From Aphelenchoides besseyi (lineage: Eukaryota; Nematoda; Chromadorea; Rhabditida; Aphelenchoididae), in contig JAMPIQ010000003.1 in NCBI GenBank assembly GCA_024699855.1, forward strand, positions 9,908,227 through 9,972,226: DNA of 64,000 nt. The letters are read 5' to 3'. The position numbers were made by a program, and so were the translations under genes. A model generated the notes under the pieces. That model was not told the DNA's origin. It saw only the letters and a program-made list of their open reading frames with translations, and ran no database searches. Numbering within the stretch: the stretch's first letter is position 1; each line of letters opens with the position of its first letter. This document shows, one piece after another, positions 21,657-33,828 of the stretch.

Positions 21657-22922
21657 TCATGAATCGGACCTAACCAGTTTGGCGATTTGTCGTTGACCGT
21701 AAACCAAACCACCGGCTTCATTGTTGCGTTTTTCGGCCATGCGTTCGGGATCACCGGGCACTATAACTGGAAGCTCCGGTTCCACGGGTTTCAGCTGACG
21801 ATTTTGGTCCAGAAACCGTTGCATTCGAGATGGAAAATCAGAAGCAAAACAATCGGGATCAATGGCCACAAAACATTGAGCCAAATTTGCGGCTTTGTGA
21901 GATTCTCTCCATTGTCTACAGTCTTTGCCCGCTGGTGTACCGCCCAAAAGACCACAAAACACTTCGACCATCATCCCCAAACCACTGCCTTTGTAAGCCC
22001 CCGCATCTTCCCGACCACCCAACGGCAACAGTCCACCACCTTGAAGGACGGCAGTGGGATTCGTGGTTGGGAAACCGGAAGAATCGGCTCCCCACTCTAT
22101 TGGGATTATTGGATGTCCTTTGGTTTCTGCAATTTCAACCTAAAACATTTTGGTGATTATGTTTTTCGAATGAACTTAACTTTTCCAAAAGCGACAGTCG
22201 ATCTGTAAAGTTTGTTTTGGATGTTAACATTCGAATAGAACTCACGTTGCCATGTCCAATGCAAAGTTGTCTCCATTCTCTGCTGGTGCCACACAACAAA
22301 TCGGATTGGAGCCGAGAGCTTGTTCACTCGATCGATTCGGATAAACACACGGCGAAGTATTGGTAAAAGACATTCCCTAAAGTCGTCTAACATTGGTGGT
22401 TACAAATCGCACAACTTGCAATCAGTCCTTCTTTTGCCATTTGTAACGTGTAAGAAGCGCAGATTCCGTAGTGATTTGATCCCCGACAAACCACCCAACC
22501 GATTCCATGTTCTTTGGCCAAATCGATAGCAATTCGTGTGCAAAAGTTTCCAACCACCGGTCCCAACAAATTGCATCCCTAAAGACGTCGAAAGTTACTT
22601 TATCGAAATAACAAACCCTCACATCAACATACGCCGTTGAGCCTTTTTGTTTCAGGATCTTTGGTGTACCAGTTTTCTCGACGTTTCCGAGCGTGTCTTC
22701 GATGTAAACGTGTAAACGATTCACACCGTGAGAGTAATGTCCACGTTGATCCGCCAAAATCAACGTGTCCGCCAATTGAGCGGCGTGATTAAGATTAGTT
22801 CCAACGGTTTTCATCGCCTCCACAACAAACTTTTTCATCTGAAACAGCAACTACTTCTCGCAACACAATAAGCAACTTGCATCGTGAACATCAACAACAA
22901 AGTCCTGGTTATTGTCGGACAT
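21657..22922 (-). CDS. Malate/L-lactate dehydrogenase of the Ldh2 family
   Basis: Starts at MSDNNQDFVVDVHD and ends at LVRSDS (TGA at 21657). Family landmarks: LADQRGHYSHGVNRL with the catalytic His, NLLGPVVGNFCTRIAIDLAK, GSNHYGICASYT, GMSFTNTSPCVYPNR, NPICCVAPAENG, LDMATSTVAFGKV and EDAGAYKGSGLGMMVEVFCG. These are the landmarks of the Rossmann-unrelated NAD(P)-dependent Ldh2 enzymes, including the nematode malate dehydrogenase of this type. It should reduce or oxidise 2-oxo/2-hydroxy acids such as malate in the cytosol. Two introns, at 22839-22880 and 22377-22419, restore frame only with GCAAGT donors; the second join gives GLI-GMSFTNTSP exactly as in the family. Confidence 0.85.
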
Positions 22923-23253
22923 TCTGTTTGGATCAGCAAAAAAGTTTTCGATCAATAAACGAAAACTTTCGGTGGTCGCGCAGGTTATCAGTCGACCTTT
23001 CCTTTACACTCACTCCCGCACTTTGCTGTCCATTTGATCGATGTCATTGAAAAAGCGAAGGTTCTTTCTTTATTCGAAAACTTTCACAACATCGATTTTA
23101 CAACAAAAATAGAAATTTTAAAACAAGAATTAAAATGTGAAAGAACGAGAACACTGCACTTCGATTTACCCGAAAAGAAGTTTCAGAAGAAAGTGTAAGC
23201 GAACAAGACGGTTAAGAGGAAGAAAACACCGAAAACAAGCAAATTGGTGATAA

Positions 23254-23997
23254 TCAATCGGCCAAAAAAATGTTTTCCTTTGTAATCGCTTCGACTTCCT
23301 CGAGATCGAAGTCCTCCTCCACTCCCACCATCGCTCGAATCTCCTCCGACGTTTTGCCCCGCAACATGTGGGCTATGTACGAGGTGATCGCTTCCAGAAG
23401 ACTCTCGTGCTACAAAAACATTAAAAGATGTCGAAGATGGAAACCACACCTGAAGATAGTTCGCCGCAGTTAGCACGTGGTAGATTTGATCCGAATCCAT
23501 ATTGGCTATGAACTCGTGTTGCCATGACGCCTCCAGATGACTTGCCGTTTCCTGGAAGGTTTCGGCTTCCAATTCGACGTCGATATTCTCCACTCGATCC
23601 GACGGTTTGTCTATCGAATCGTGGGATTCGTGATCCGCGAACTTCTTCGTCCATTCCTGGAACATTCTGGAAATCAAAGAAACAGAATTAAACAGCACAT
23701 CAAAGCAAAAAGTTGTTAGAGAGTTGAGTTTTTGGCCCAAAGTTCCCATCACAAATACTGCACAGCAAAGCAAATTCGACACACCAGAAAACGTCCAGAA
23801 CTCACCACAATTTTCTGCAACGTTTCTTGCGTGATACCCGTGTTGTCCAATGGAACGATCACGTCTTCGTTGCTTTCGTTCATTCCGAGATTTTGGATCA
23901 TGTCTGTGATCAAACCGGACTGTCGAGCTTCTTCGCGAGTAAACATCGTTTGACCGCCATCGGAAGTCTTCATAATGACGCGGCTGTTGTTCGACAT
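23254..23997 (-). CDS. skr: SKP1-like SCF ubiquitin ligase adaptor
   Basis: Starts MSNNSRVIMKTSDGGQTM. Exon 1 holds the BTB/POZ-like fold (FTREEARQSGLITDMIQNL...VPLDNTGITQETLQKIV). Exon 2 holds EWTKKFADHESHD and FIANMDSDQIYHVLTAANYL. Exon 3 holds HESLLEAITSYIAHMLRGKT-SEEIRAMVGVEEDF-EEVEAITKEN, the F-box-binding helices. It should bridge CUL1 and F-box proteins. The first intron is about 150 nt and contains further open frames, which mislead simple ORF calling into a false C-terminal membrane segment. The usual WC at the end of the protein is replaced (KENIFLAD). An acidic insertion rich in Asp/Glu (SDRVENIDVELEAE) stands where SKP1 has its acidic loop. Confidence 0.85.
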
Positions 23998-24301
23998 TTC
24001 GAGTGAAAGAACTGAAACAAAGCAGTTTGAAGACTCAGAAACCGAACGAATCGTGAATACTCGATTGAATGAAGTCTCAACAATTTGGTTTTCGACGATT
24101 TCGAAATCCAACTGCACCCAAGGAGTTATGAAATCGGTTTTTTTGAATTGCTCAGCAAATAATTAAAATGTTAGATAAACGATTTCGAGTCTACAAGTTG
24201 CTACCAAATGTTTTTCATCATCAAAACGGTTTCTCTGATTACTAAACAGGAAAACTAGTCGTCTGGCAAAATGTCTTCTTGTCGACGTTTTCAAGTCAGG
24301 A

Positions 24302-24451
24302 ATGACAGTTCAGAAAGCAAATGTCGTCAAGGATCTAGAGGCAAATGCGCGAGACATTGAGCAGCACAAGAATCGATTAACAACATTGATTCTGATCGAA
24401 AGTGAAAGAAGATTGCAGTTTCAACAGCGCACCGGAAGTTCAACCAACTGA
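24302..24451 (+). CDS. Possible 49-residue helical protein
   Basis: A frame from MTVQKANVVKDLEANA to TGA with a strongly helical, charged composition (ARDIEQHKNRLTTL). A TTTTCAAGTCAG-like acceptor lies just before the ATG. No family is recognised. It overlaps the end of an opposite-strand frame by about 12 nt. It could be a chance ORF. Confidence 0.3.
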   Translation: MTVQKANVVKDLEANARDIEQHKNRLTTLILIESERRLQFQQRTGSSTN

Positions 24452-24664
24452 ATAGCCGAAATGATGAGACTGAGGAGTAGGATGCTCGGAAAACAGATCT
24501 TTGAACTGACCATCGATTTGGTGGCTTTTCATCAGCAAACTGCGCCCCAATTGAATCTCAGACGTTTTCGGTTGTCGGTTTTGATTGGCGTCAATTCTCA
24601 GTGTTTCTATCGTGTCCGTATTCTCCGCTATCGGTTGACTAGTAACATATTCGCTTGCGATCAT
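24440..24664 (-). CDS. Possible 74-residue protein
   Basis: A minus-strand frame from MIASEYVTSQPIAENTD to VG-TGA, with codon usage not unlike nearby genes (EIQLGRSLLMKSHQIDG). No motif and no splice partner were found. The opposite strand is also open over this stretch, so one of the two frames must be a shadow. Confidence 0.25.
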   Translation of the reverse strand: MIASEYVTSQPIAENTDTIETLRIDANQNRQPKTSEIQLGRSLLMKSHQIDGQFKDLFSEHPTPQSHHFGYSVG

Positions 24665-26581
24665 GGACTTGAAATTGGCATTCAAAAGAAGAGGAATCAA
24701 GTGAGTTTGTGGGATTCACGTGTTTACGTAATCGGTCATGTCATCAAAATTTGTGTCCAAAATTGTCGTTTTCTAATCGGGTCGGACGAACCACAGTTTC
24801 AACATTTGTATTTGTCATACGAGTTCATGGAAAACGGGCATCCAAACCACAATCCAGTTGTTCGGGTTGTGCCGTTGACTTGTTCATTCACTGAACATTC
24901 TCGTAGGGTTTATTTTGGGGATTTTAAACATCTAGTTTCGACGAATGAATGGATAAGCCGAATCGGATTCGAGAAACTTAAGAGGGTGGTTATGAGCAAA
25001 GGAAGCGATATGAGGTTGTTGTCCTTCGAGCTTTCGTTTCTGTTATTGTAAACCATTGGCATACTCGCCGCTTCATAGCCACTTATTTACAATCTTCGCA
25101 TTTCCGTTTCGTGTTGGCGCATTCTCACTAATTCGGGGATTATTAAACGAACGAAATTATTCGACGAAAATTGACTCTCATACACCGGGAGAACGGGATT
25201 AAACATCTTCGGGACTTGTGGGGCTCAAAGTCGCCATTCCCAAACTGTTAACGGTCCTAGACGCCCGTGATGTTCCGAGAACTTTTGATGAGGACTCAAT
25301 TTGACGTGCGCGACTTTATTTAATCTCCGATTACGTTCACCAAACCGTTCGAATCAATGACACTTTTTGATCGAAGTGATATCCGCGAAGTCCCGTCGGT
25401 CAAAGCCAAAGGTCGTTTGTGGGCGCCGAATTAAAAATGTTTTTGGCAATTTGCATTTTTAAGTTCTCTGCCAAAATAGAATCACCGGTTAGCGGCTCCT
25501 ACGGTATGTTTTCGACGGTTTCATGCGATGTGAAAGCCACTTGACATTTTCGGTTGCGTACAAACTCGGTGGGTGCGATTTGATCGAAATACAAAAACTT
25601 TTTTTGTAGCGCGACGTTCCGATTACGCCGAAGACGTTCGTGGGAATCGTTGATGACCGTCGGTCGGAGTGTGTGTTGAAGTTTATTTTGCCTTCTGATC
25701 CCTCGGCCTTCGCTGCGAAATGTTTCTCATTAAACCGTCCGGTTATCTTTTTTGCGTCGTTTGTCTGACTTTCGAATGGTCGCATTTTGTGGCTGTTGGT
25801 TTTATCCGAGAACGCAAAAAACTCTTTTCAGTCCTCAACATCGGCGTTTCTTGCTCATCCGTCGACGTTTTGCATCTGTGGACTGCTTTTTTGTCATCAG
25901 CAGATGCGCAGTCACTGCATTCTTCCTCCCGTTTTTATGCGTTTTCCAAAATATGAGCAGCGACGTTCCTCTCCGGGACGGTTAGCTGCCCAAAACATTT
26001 ACGACCTTTTTTGCGTGGGTTTCACGTCGAAGCGCCTTCCACGCGACTACGTGCCGTATAATCAGATTTGATTAAAACGCTTAAAACGAATTCCCGACGT
26101 TCTCTCTTGCGTTTCATTAGGACGGTTAATTAAAGTTCTCATTCTTACGGTTCGGTTTTTGGCGTCGCCCGAAGATTCCAACAACCTACGCGCCGTCGTC
26201 CATCAAAATTCGCGGAGGCTCTCGACGTTCAAAGTTCGTGTGCGTGGGAGCCGAAATTTATGAGATGAATGCCGCGGCTTTTGTCTGATTCCGCGCTCAA
26301 ATTCACTTTTGTTCCGGCGATCTCGACGTGTCGAGCGAGGACGGTAAAGTTGGGTGGAGCGGCGCGAAATTACGTTCAAAAGCTGGACGGTTTTCCGGGA
26401 GTCCTATCAACGCTTTGAAGGCTCATCCTTTGGCTCAATCGTGTTATCCAGTGAGTTGACTGCGGAACAAACGTTTTTGGCCCCACGCGCTTTGATGAGC
26501 CATGAAAAAATTGTGCGAATTGGAGCGTGATGTTCACCTTAAAAGCCAAGACTACGAAACTTCAATTCCCCTGTTTTCAGG
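24665..26581. other. Non-coding block upstream of MEK
   Basis: No gene is supported. The stretch is G+C-richer than AT-rich spacers elsewhere and ends in CTGTTTTCAG immediately before the MEK start codon. Some or all of it is therefore probably a 5' UTR intron, promoter, or outron of mek-2. Confidence 0.5.
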
Positions 26582-27924
26582 ATGTCTACGCGTAAGAACC
26601 GGAATCCGTTGAATTTGTCGTTGCCGCCAACAGTGCGCGAAGAGTTTACAAGCAGCGGCGACGAATCAACGACAACCAATCCGTTGAATGAGTCGATCGA
26701 GTTGGACGAACGCCTTCAATCGCTGGTCCTTTCGCAACCGCAGATGGAGCGTATGAACAAGTGGATGATGTTGAAGAAGCAGATTGGTGAACTTTGTGAA
26801 GAAAGTTTGGAGAGGGTATGCGAGTTGGGACATGGAAACGGCGGTGTGGTTCACAAGATGCGGCACAAAGCTACCGGACTCACGATGGCACGAAAGTTGG
26901 TTCATTTGGAGGTGAAGCCGTCGGTCAAAACTCAAATTCTGAAAGAACTCGAAGTTCTACACAAATGCAACAGCCCGTACATCATTGGTAAGTATTCCCA
27001 AGTTTTCATTAGCTTCTCAACTTAGTGTTTAGGTTTTTATGGAGCATTCACTGACGTCAACGACATCTCGATTTGCATGGAATATATGGACGGTCTTTCA
27101 TTGGACAAAGTGATGAAGAAGAGCGGACGAATTGAGGAGCGGCGAGTTGGTCGAATTGCTGTGGCGGTGATCAAAGGATTGATCTACTTAAAAGAAGAAT
27201 TTCACATTCTTCACAGAGGTACAACTTCAAGTTTATTTCATTTTCTGACTTCACTTTAGATGTCAAACCCTCGAACATTTTGGTCAACAGTCAAGGCGAA
27301 ATCAAATTGTGCGATTTCGGCGTCTCGACAATGCTCATCGACTCAATGGCCAACTCATTTGTTGGAACGCGTTCTTACATGGCGGTAAGACGAAACTGAA
27401 ATCACTCATTATCGTTCATTTAGCCTGAACGTTTAACGGGAGTACGCTACAGCATTCAATCGGACATCTGGAGCTTTGGACTGTCGATGGTCGAACTGGT
27501 AATCGGTCGTTTTCCGATTCCAGCACCGTCACGTTACGAATACGCGCGAATGTTCGATATTGAACCCGAACAAGTTTACCTTCAATATCCGGTGGACGAA
27601 ACAACTGAAGACGACGGACGACCGCCACGAATGATGTCGATCTTCGATTTGTTGGATTACATCGTCAACAATGTGAGTGGAGTCTTGAGCTGATTGTCAT
27701 TCTCGCCTTATTTGCAGGATCCACCGCTATTACCCAACAAAATCTTCTCGGATGCCTTTGTCGAGTTCGTGAACAAAAAGTGTTTGGTCAAAGAGGTTCG
27801 TAGTCGTGCCGATCTTCGCGTTCTGATGGAAACCGCCTTCTACAAACGCCACGATGTGGAGAACGGAGAGCGCGAATTTACCGCATGGATTCGATCGATC
27901 ATCGAGAATTACGGACAATCGTGA
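26582..27924 (+). CDS. mek-2: MAP kinase kinase MEK1/2
   Basis: Five exons encode about 380 residues. N-terminus: [13 protein letters not shown], which fits the MAPK docking site (basic residues then L-x-L). Kinase core: LGHGNGGVV glycine loop, [15 protein letters not shown] with the ATP-binding Lys, [31 protein letters not shown] catalytic loop, CDFGVS, activation segment [20 protein letters not shown] with both RAF-target serines in place, and [20 protein letters not shown]. The [10 protein letters not shown] region corresponds to the short proline-containing insert of MEK. It should phosphorylate ERK in the RAS-RAF-MEK-ERK cascade. The TTTTCAG acceptor is one base before the ATG. AATAAA lies near 28122. 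Confidence 0.92.
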
Positions 27925-28271
27925 ACAACAAACTCATTCATAATCACAAATTTTAACATAACATTCTTATCGTCAATTTTTTAACAGAAAATCTTCTAAA
28001 TCTATTCTATGGGTTCTAAAGTTTCTCATTTATCATCCCGAGTTTATTCGTCTTTTTAATGTACCTCGTGTTCTTGTTAACGTAACACGTGTAATTTCCT
28101 AAATCATTTTGTAACGAAATGGAATAAACTCGTTTATTTCTAACTCCTCAATCACCCTATGGTAAAAGACGACCGAAGACCAGTGGGACAGGTATGAAGT
28201 TTTGAGTTATTCGGTCGTTGACTTTGAAATGTCGATTGAACTCGGATGTTGGCTTACGCGTGTTTTGCTCA

Positions 28272-29945
28272 TTAATGTGCATTTCTTCGCCGATACGAAC
28301 CGCCATCGCTGACATTTGAATCATTAATCGAATCGCTGTCGTGTTTCGCAATTCCGGCCACGTTGTAAAAGATGCCACCATCAATCTGAACAACAAAGAG
28401 ATGACTTGAATTGATGGAAACAAACCGCGCAGTAATTCGGACAAAATCCTGGTTCACCGGGTGGTCCTTGAAACAATTGATTAGATCGACACTCGGGTTT
28501 TTCTAGTCACCTTCAGGGCCTTGAAGCCCGGGTAAACGTAAAATAAAATTGATTAAACAAGATTGTAAAAATCGAACTTATCTGGCAATCCATTAACTCC
28601 ATCGCGACCGCTATAAATTAAGGAAGTTCGATTTATGATTATTTTTCGATTACCGAGCTCCTTTTTCTCCCTTCGGCCCAGGCAACATTTCAGCAGTTGG
28701 TCCTAAACTTTGTTTAGCAAAGTAGGCAATTCAATAACCAACCTAAAGGACCGGGAGGTCCTAAACAAAAGACGTTAAAACGAATTGTAAATCTAAAAAC
28801 ACACCTGCCAAACCTCTTGGTCCCGGAATTCCTGCTGGCTAAAATTGAAGTTAATTAAACGAACCAAAAGGTGTTTTACTCCCGGTAAGCCTGGAACTGG
28901 AGGACTTCTGATACAGCAAAATTCAAACCTGTATTATGAGAAACAAACTCACGCAAAAGGCGAAATTCCTGCCTCCCCTTTCTCTCCCTTCAATCCAGTA
29001 ATTCCCGCCAATCCCGGCGGTCTGAAGCAACTCGTAAGCGATTGAATAAAACACTAAACAACCCCGGTAAGCCACAAGCTCCATCGGCACCACGTTTTCC
29101 TGGCAATCTATAACCAAATTTACTTAATTAAAATTCAAATTTACCCAACTGGTCCAACAATACCAACATCACCTTGAGGTCTAAAGACTATATGTACAAT
29201 CAATTAAGTTTATTCAAACCCTTGAACGCCTTTTGCTCCCGGTGGTCCCGCAGCTACAAAAATCAATGTTTTGATTGTCATCATTTACAAAACAAACGGC
29301 ACGGTAAACATTCGGGTATTGGTTGACAAATCGATACGGCAGGTTTTCCAGGTGGTCCTATTAACTTGTGATCAACATCGTTCAATTTCAAATACCTGGC
29401 TGTCCGTTCTCGCCATTTCTTCCGCTAAACATAACATTACAAATGAGTTAAACGTAAACAAACGGATTTCCCGAAGGTCCTGGAGGCTGAAAGATAAGAA
29501 TCAGAGACAATCAAATCGAATCTCTCACTCCTCTTGGCCCAATTGTACAAGTGCATTTTTGCGGGTACTGAGCATATGTTGACGAATAAACATAGGGAGT
29601 TGATTGTTGTTGAGTGTATGGAGCATAACGAATGATTCTGTCGGTTGTTGATTGCGAGGAACTTTCGTTGATCAAACGCCACGAATCGATTCGAACTCGT
29701 AATTCTTCAATTGATTCCTAAAAAGATGTAAAAGACGTTTCAATTTGTTAACTTACGTTACATTGACGTGCCGATTCGTACATTCGCTCACTCAACGATA
29801 TCGCATTTTCGGACAACATTGGAACGGCAATGATCAGCGAAAAGCATGAAACAAAGGCGAATAGACATGATGCCAATGTTGCACCAGCAAACAAACGTTC
29901 ACGCAACTCAGCACAATCAACACTGTTGTCGACACCTAAATCCAT
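28272..29945 (-). CDS. Cuticle collagen C
   Basis: Starts at 29945 (MDLGVDNSVDCAEL) with the Col_cuticle_N hydrophobic segment (ATLASCLFAFVSCFSLIIAV) followed by LSERMYESARQCN. Exon 2 holds ESIEELRVRID..., a Tyr/Gln/Ser-rich linker and QKCTCTIGP. Short Gly-X-Y exons then fall between introns across 28440-29530. The C-terminus is GFCPNYCAIDGGIFYN, homologous to the end of collagen B, with an added tail (SDSINDSNVSDGGSYRRR). More than ten exons are seen; individual joins were not all checked. No RxxR site is obvious. Arranged tail to tail with mek-2. Confidence 0.8.
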
Positions 29946-30095
29946 TACCCTCAAAAATAATGGTTTTCAAACGAATTAAACGATTTCATTACGAATTGAG
30001 GTCAAGTGGTTTGACATTATTTAAGATGCGCCAAGTTCTTTGAGGTCAATGAGTTCAGATAGTTTATTACATGACACATTTTATGTACAAAAACA

Positions 30096-31365
30096 CTACA
30101 GAAGAGTAATCGCATCGGATGAAAATGTTGTGTTCAGGATGTCCGAACTGCTCAGAATCGGCAACGTAATTTGTTGGCATTCGGTGGTATTCGTGCCGTA
30201 GTTCTGAAGTGAATCGCATTGATCGTAGAAGAGCGGCCATCCACGTTCTGCGGTTTTCCATTTCATAAAACAAGTCTCATTGTTGCTGAAGCTAGAAAAC
30301 AGTGATTGAAATTAGGAGTTAAAGGAAGGATTCAGTGAACTAACTGAAAAGGTAAGGTTGAAACACAAATCGGACATCTGACTATTAAGTCTGATGCCAA
30401 AATGTTTTTGCCTCGAACTCCGCTGTAAATGCGTTCCAGATTAATTCGTGGCGCCTAAAACGAGTTGAGGGTTGATACGAAGATTGAGACCTACGTAAAC
30501 ATGACCGTTTACCGTGTAGTTGTCGTCTGGCAAGGTGATACCGTTGAAGCCGGGACACGAATCAATGGAAAATTGACTTTCGAACAACGCCGACGGTACT
30601 TCTAATGAGTCGTGACAAAAGACATGAAAGAAGTGAATGAATGATTACAACCCATTGAACCTACTTCTTCAATCAAGTTCATGCATTTGGTCAAATTTTG
30701 CAACAACGGTTGTCTTTTGAGCATCGCATTTCGATTCAACTTTCGATTTAACCACAGAGACACATCGTAATGACCATTTCTGCTGAAATCCCGTGACTTA
30801 ATTCAGAAACTCAAGATCAACAACTCGCCCGAATGCGCTGTCTCGTGGCATATTCTCGCACGGCCAGAGCTCGTATTCCAACGGCAAGTACGGACAGTCG
30901 GCAAATGAGTAGAGAACTTTGTTGAACTTGGTTTTTGTGAAGTTGATTCGTGCTGTGATTACCACATCGTCGTTGTCAAAACGATGGATGTCTTGCTGAA
31001 AACTCACGATTGGAAGTCAAACTGAAGATCACAACCTCAAATGCAAGCCAAATTGTACGTATAGCAAAGACGGTAAATGACAACAAAATTAACGTAATCA
31101 AATTACCAATTAAGATTGCGGTACATGGAGTACGTCGAAGAAAAATGTTGAAACGACGCGATTTGCGAGTTCGAGAACGCTAAACCAGGGAAATAAGATC
31201 GAATCGTTGGACGGAACTTACTGAAGGCATTGGAGTGCGGTGTGTGACCGTTCGAATGAAAATTGACGAATGAAAAGTTGAAGAACTTTGTGAACTGAGA
31301 TCTTGTAGTTGTTTTTTGATTTTATGCCAATGCTCTTTTGAATAAAAAACTTCATCTCCAGACAT
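30096..31365 (-). CDS. Type II membrane protein with glycosylated Cys-containing ectodomain
   Basis: Starts MSGDEVFYSKEHWHK. A basic cytoplasmic part (RSRTRKSRRFNIFLRR) leads into one membrane anchor (AILIGNLITLILLSFTVFAI). The ectodomain has many N-glycosylation sequons (NFT, NLT, NYT, NET, NTT) and paired cysteines (FADCPY, WPCENM, DSCPGF, VRCPICV, ETCFMKW, DQCDS, TECQQ). Six introns are inferred; one, at 30783-30810, is only 28 nt and is required to join GRVVDL to RNGHYDVSLWLNRK. There is a faint resemblance to TMEM231 (the D-x-N-x-D block) but no firm assignment. Function unknown; expected at the cell surface. Confidence 0.6.
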
Positions 31366-31777
31366 CTGGGTATAATCGAGCGGTTATATTCACCGTGAAA
31401 GTCGAATAGCAAAAAGTGAATATGACGAAAGATGGTGGTCAAGCTTGTGTGAGCTGTTGTGGTTCCACTCTGAAGCCGACTACACACCACTCAGCCTCCT
31501 CGGTGATTTCTTCAAGAGAACAATAATCCACTCACATTGGACCTGCCACACGGACGACTGTGCTCAGATAGTTTTTGTACCAGCGATTGCAGGGAAGTCG
31601 AAGAAACTGGTAAGTCGGCGGAATTCCTTTCTTCTGACAACCTCATCTTTTCGCGCGATATTTTCCTGTAATTCTCTAACAAGAGAACTGACAATCTAAA
31701 GTTTGTTTCTTTACGAGCATATCTGCTTATCGTAATGTTTTACGATGATATGCGAAAGAATGAGTCCCAGTCTATTA

Positions 31778-32491
31778 GCTAAAGAGCACAATTGAGCGTT
31801 GAAAGAGTTGACAAAACAAAGCAGATTGACATGAAATAGTCGTTATTCCATCCTCGCTCATACCCACGGACACTCGCACAAAACTGAAGAGTGACCTGAG
31901 GATGGGAACGGAACGGTCAAACGATCCGAGTAGTTGGACTGGGAGTCTGCTCTTCGATTTCTCCGCTTGGCCATCCCACGCACTAATTTCATGCACTAGT
32001 TGAAACGTGAACAGTGCATGATATTAGTGCGTTGATCGACCAGTGGAGAGAAGAGCAGAGGAATGAGTAGAGAAGGAATGACTAGGAAAGGAATGAGACG
32101 ATGGAGTGACTGTTTGGACTCATTTCCAGGGTTTATATGCTACTCGAATGAGCCCGTCGAAGCTGCAGAAGGCGGTACCCGCAGTCAAATATGCAGTCGC
32201 TACTAGTGATAGGAACTGAGACGGCGGTTGACATCTCTCGGTAGACAAAAGAGAACAATTTCATTAATTGATCGGCGTTCCAATCATATTGTTTTCTCAC
32301 TTCCAGGCTTTCCCCGAGGTAATTCTGAATTTGAACGCGATTGGCAGCGTTCTTTAGAACGCAATCACATCTACCGAGACGTCAACAATCACTGAGCTGT
32401 TAGCTTCGGGTCATATTCTTTACATGAAATTGGACAGTAGATTGTTGGCTGATTCGAATTTATTAAACAAAATTTTAAGTTTATTCGTTTA
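31778..32491 (-). repeat. Repeat family A, left copy
   Basis: The first 687 bases (31778-32464) are the reverse complement of 43835-44521. Over the whole length I find one mismatch (near 32452) and no indel. A further 27 bases to about 32491 match a third copy near 63354. The element contains a TATAAA-like box, a perfect small hairpin (GCGTTCT-AA-AGAACGC) and a larger hairpin (31979-32031). The only frame, about 70 codons, has no recognisable protein. No target-site duplication is obvious. Confidence 0.85.
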
Positions 32492-32877
32492 CTTTATAGC
32501 TTTTTTGGACTCGGATTATCAATTATGTCTTCCATCACTTCAACGGGATTATCATCTCGTACACAAGGAAATTGTAATGGAATTCAGTTAAATGACAGTT
32601 TTCACTTTCATCGTCGAGTTAAGTACAAGATCATAAGGATATTTCAATCGCTTCTTTCATTTATTTGTAAATCTTTGTTTTGTTAGCCATTCGCGTTCTT
32701 ATGTCGAAATGAAGTTTTACATTCGAGTGCACGATTTTGGCCATACGGTGATAACACTTCGCTTCTACAGCTGTCAGATGCATAAACTCTTATTCATATT
32801 CTGAGTTGAAATAACAACAAACAACGATGTCAACCTTGAGGTTTTAGCTTGAAAGTGTATGTCCGAAATATGAACTT
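32492..32877. other. Spacer between repeat A (left) and repeat B
   Basis: AT-rich, with no coding frame and no recognised element. Confidence 0.4.
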
Positions 32878-33465
32878 CCATTGACTACAACTCAAAAACA
32901 AGTGACTGTAGAAGCGTGTAATTTACAGAACAACAACAAACACTACTGGACGCTAAACCCTGTGAATATGAGCGGAATCCAATCAGCCAATGAGCCAAAA
33001 TACACAACACCCGCCATTCCCTTTTATGACACGTCCAGCGCGCAAATCAAAGTATCTCGGAGAATTTGGCAACAACCATTGCTTATATTATAACAATAGA
33101 AAGCCCAAAAATCTGGCTATTCAACGTGCTTAAAGTTGTAGCCACCGGATTACTAGGAGAAAAATGAGAGCACTTCAAAGCCAAAGAATATGTCAAAATT
33201 TGTTCAAAATTGCAAAAGTTTGCGCAGCTCTTCTCGCTGATGATGGTAAGCTCCAATCTGGCCCACTAGTGAAGGAGCTCAGAAGACTATAATACTATGA
33301 AATTGGGAAGCTGAAGTTGATCGAGAGCAGAATTACAATCTTAAACACACTCAGAAATCGCTCAAATTTGAAAACTTTGTTGTGTCCATAACAATTGATC
33401 TCCGTCGTTGAAATTTGCACGAATAAGTAAACATTTTACAAGTGTTAATTGATATAAACTCGAAG
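32878..33465 (+). repeat. Repeat family B, copy 1
   Basis: About 590 bases matching 62717-63308 in the same orientation, with scattered substitutions and a few small indels. The shared part begins CCAT(T/C)GA and ends near AAGTGTTA(A/G)TTGAT. It has no convincing protein. At both loci a family A fragment lies within 400 bases. Confidence 0.8.
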
Positions 33466-33828
33466 TCTATGAATTCATTTATTGTCAAGATCGAACTGTC
33501 AATCATGTACAAAGCGAAGTTAGATCACAATTATGAGATTATTTCAATTTCCATTTATTGTATTATGCTAACATCAATGTGTTTAATCTTCAATTGTAAT
33601 CGCTGTTGACGCTATTCAACAGCGGCATGTATATCAGTTCGAGAAGAATCAGTATGTCTAATTGAACAATGAGACATTCGTCATTTACCTTTGCTATCAC
33701 AAATAAAAAACAAAAGAATCCAAAATATGACTTTTACGCTCCAAAATGTCGACAATTTAAAGAAAACAATCATTGGAATAAAAAGAGCAAGTTCGTGTTG
33801 CATTACCATCTTTCAATCATTTGAAATT

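Noticed and set aside
23183..23782. Apparent SKP1 fusion to a C-terminal membrane segment
   Set aside because: The frame runs through introns. Using the splice sites gives the normal SKP1 C-terminus ending at 23254.
31775..31996. ORF of about 73 codons in repeat A (also 44303-44569)
   Set aside because: The same frame occurs in both copies only because the repeat is duplicated; no start context, domain or codon signal.
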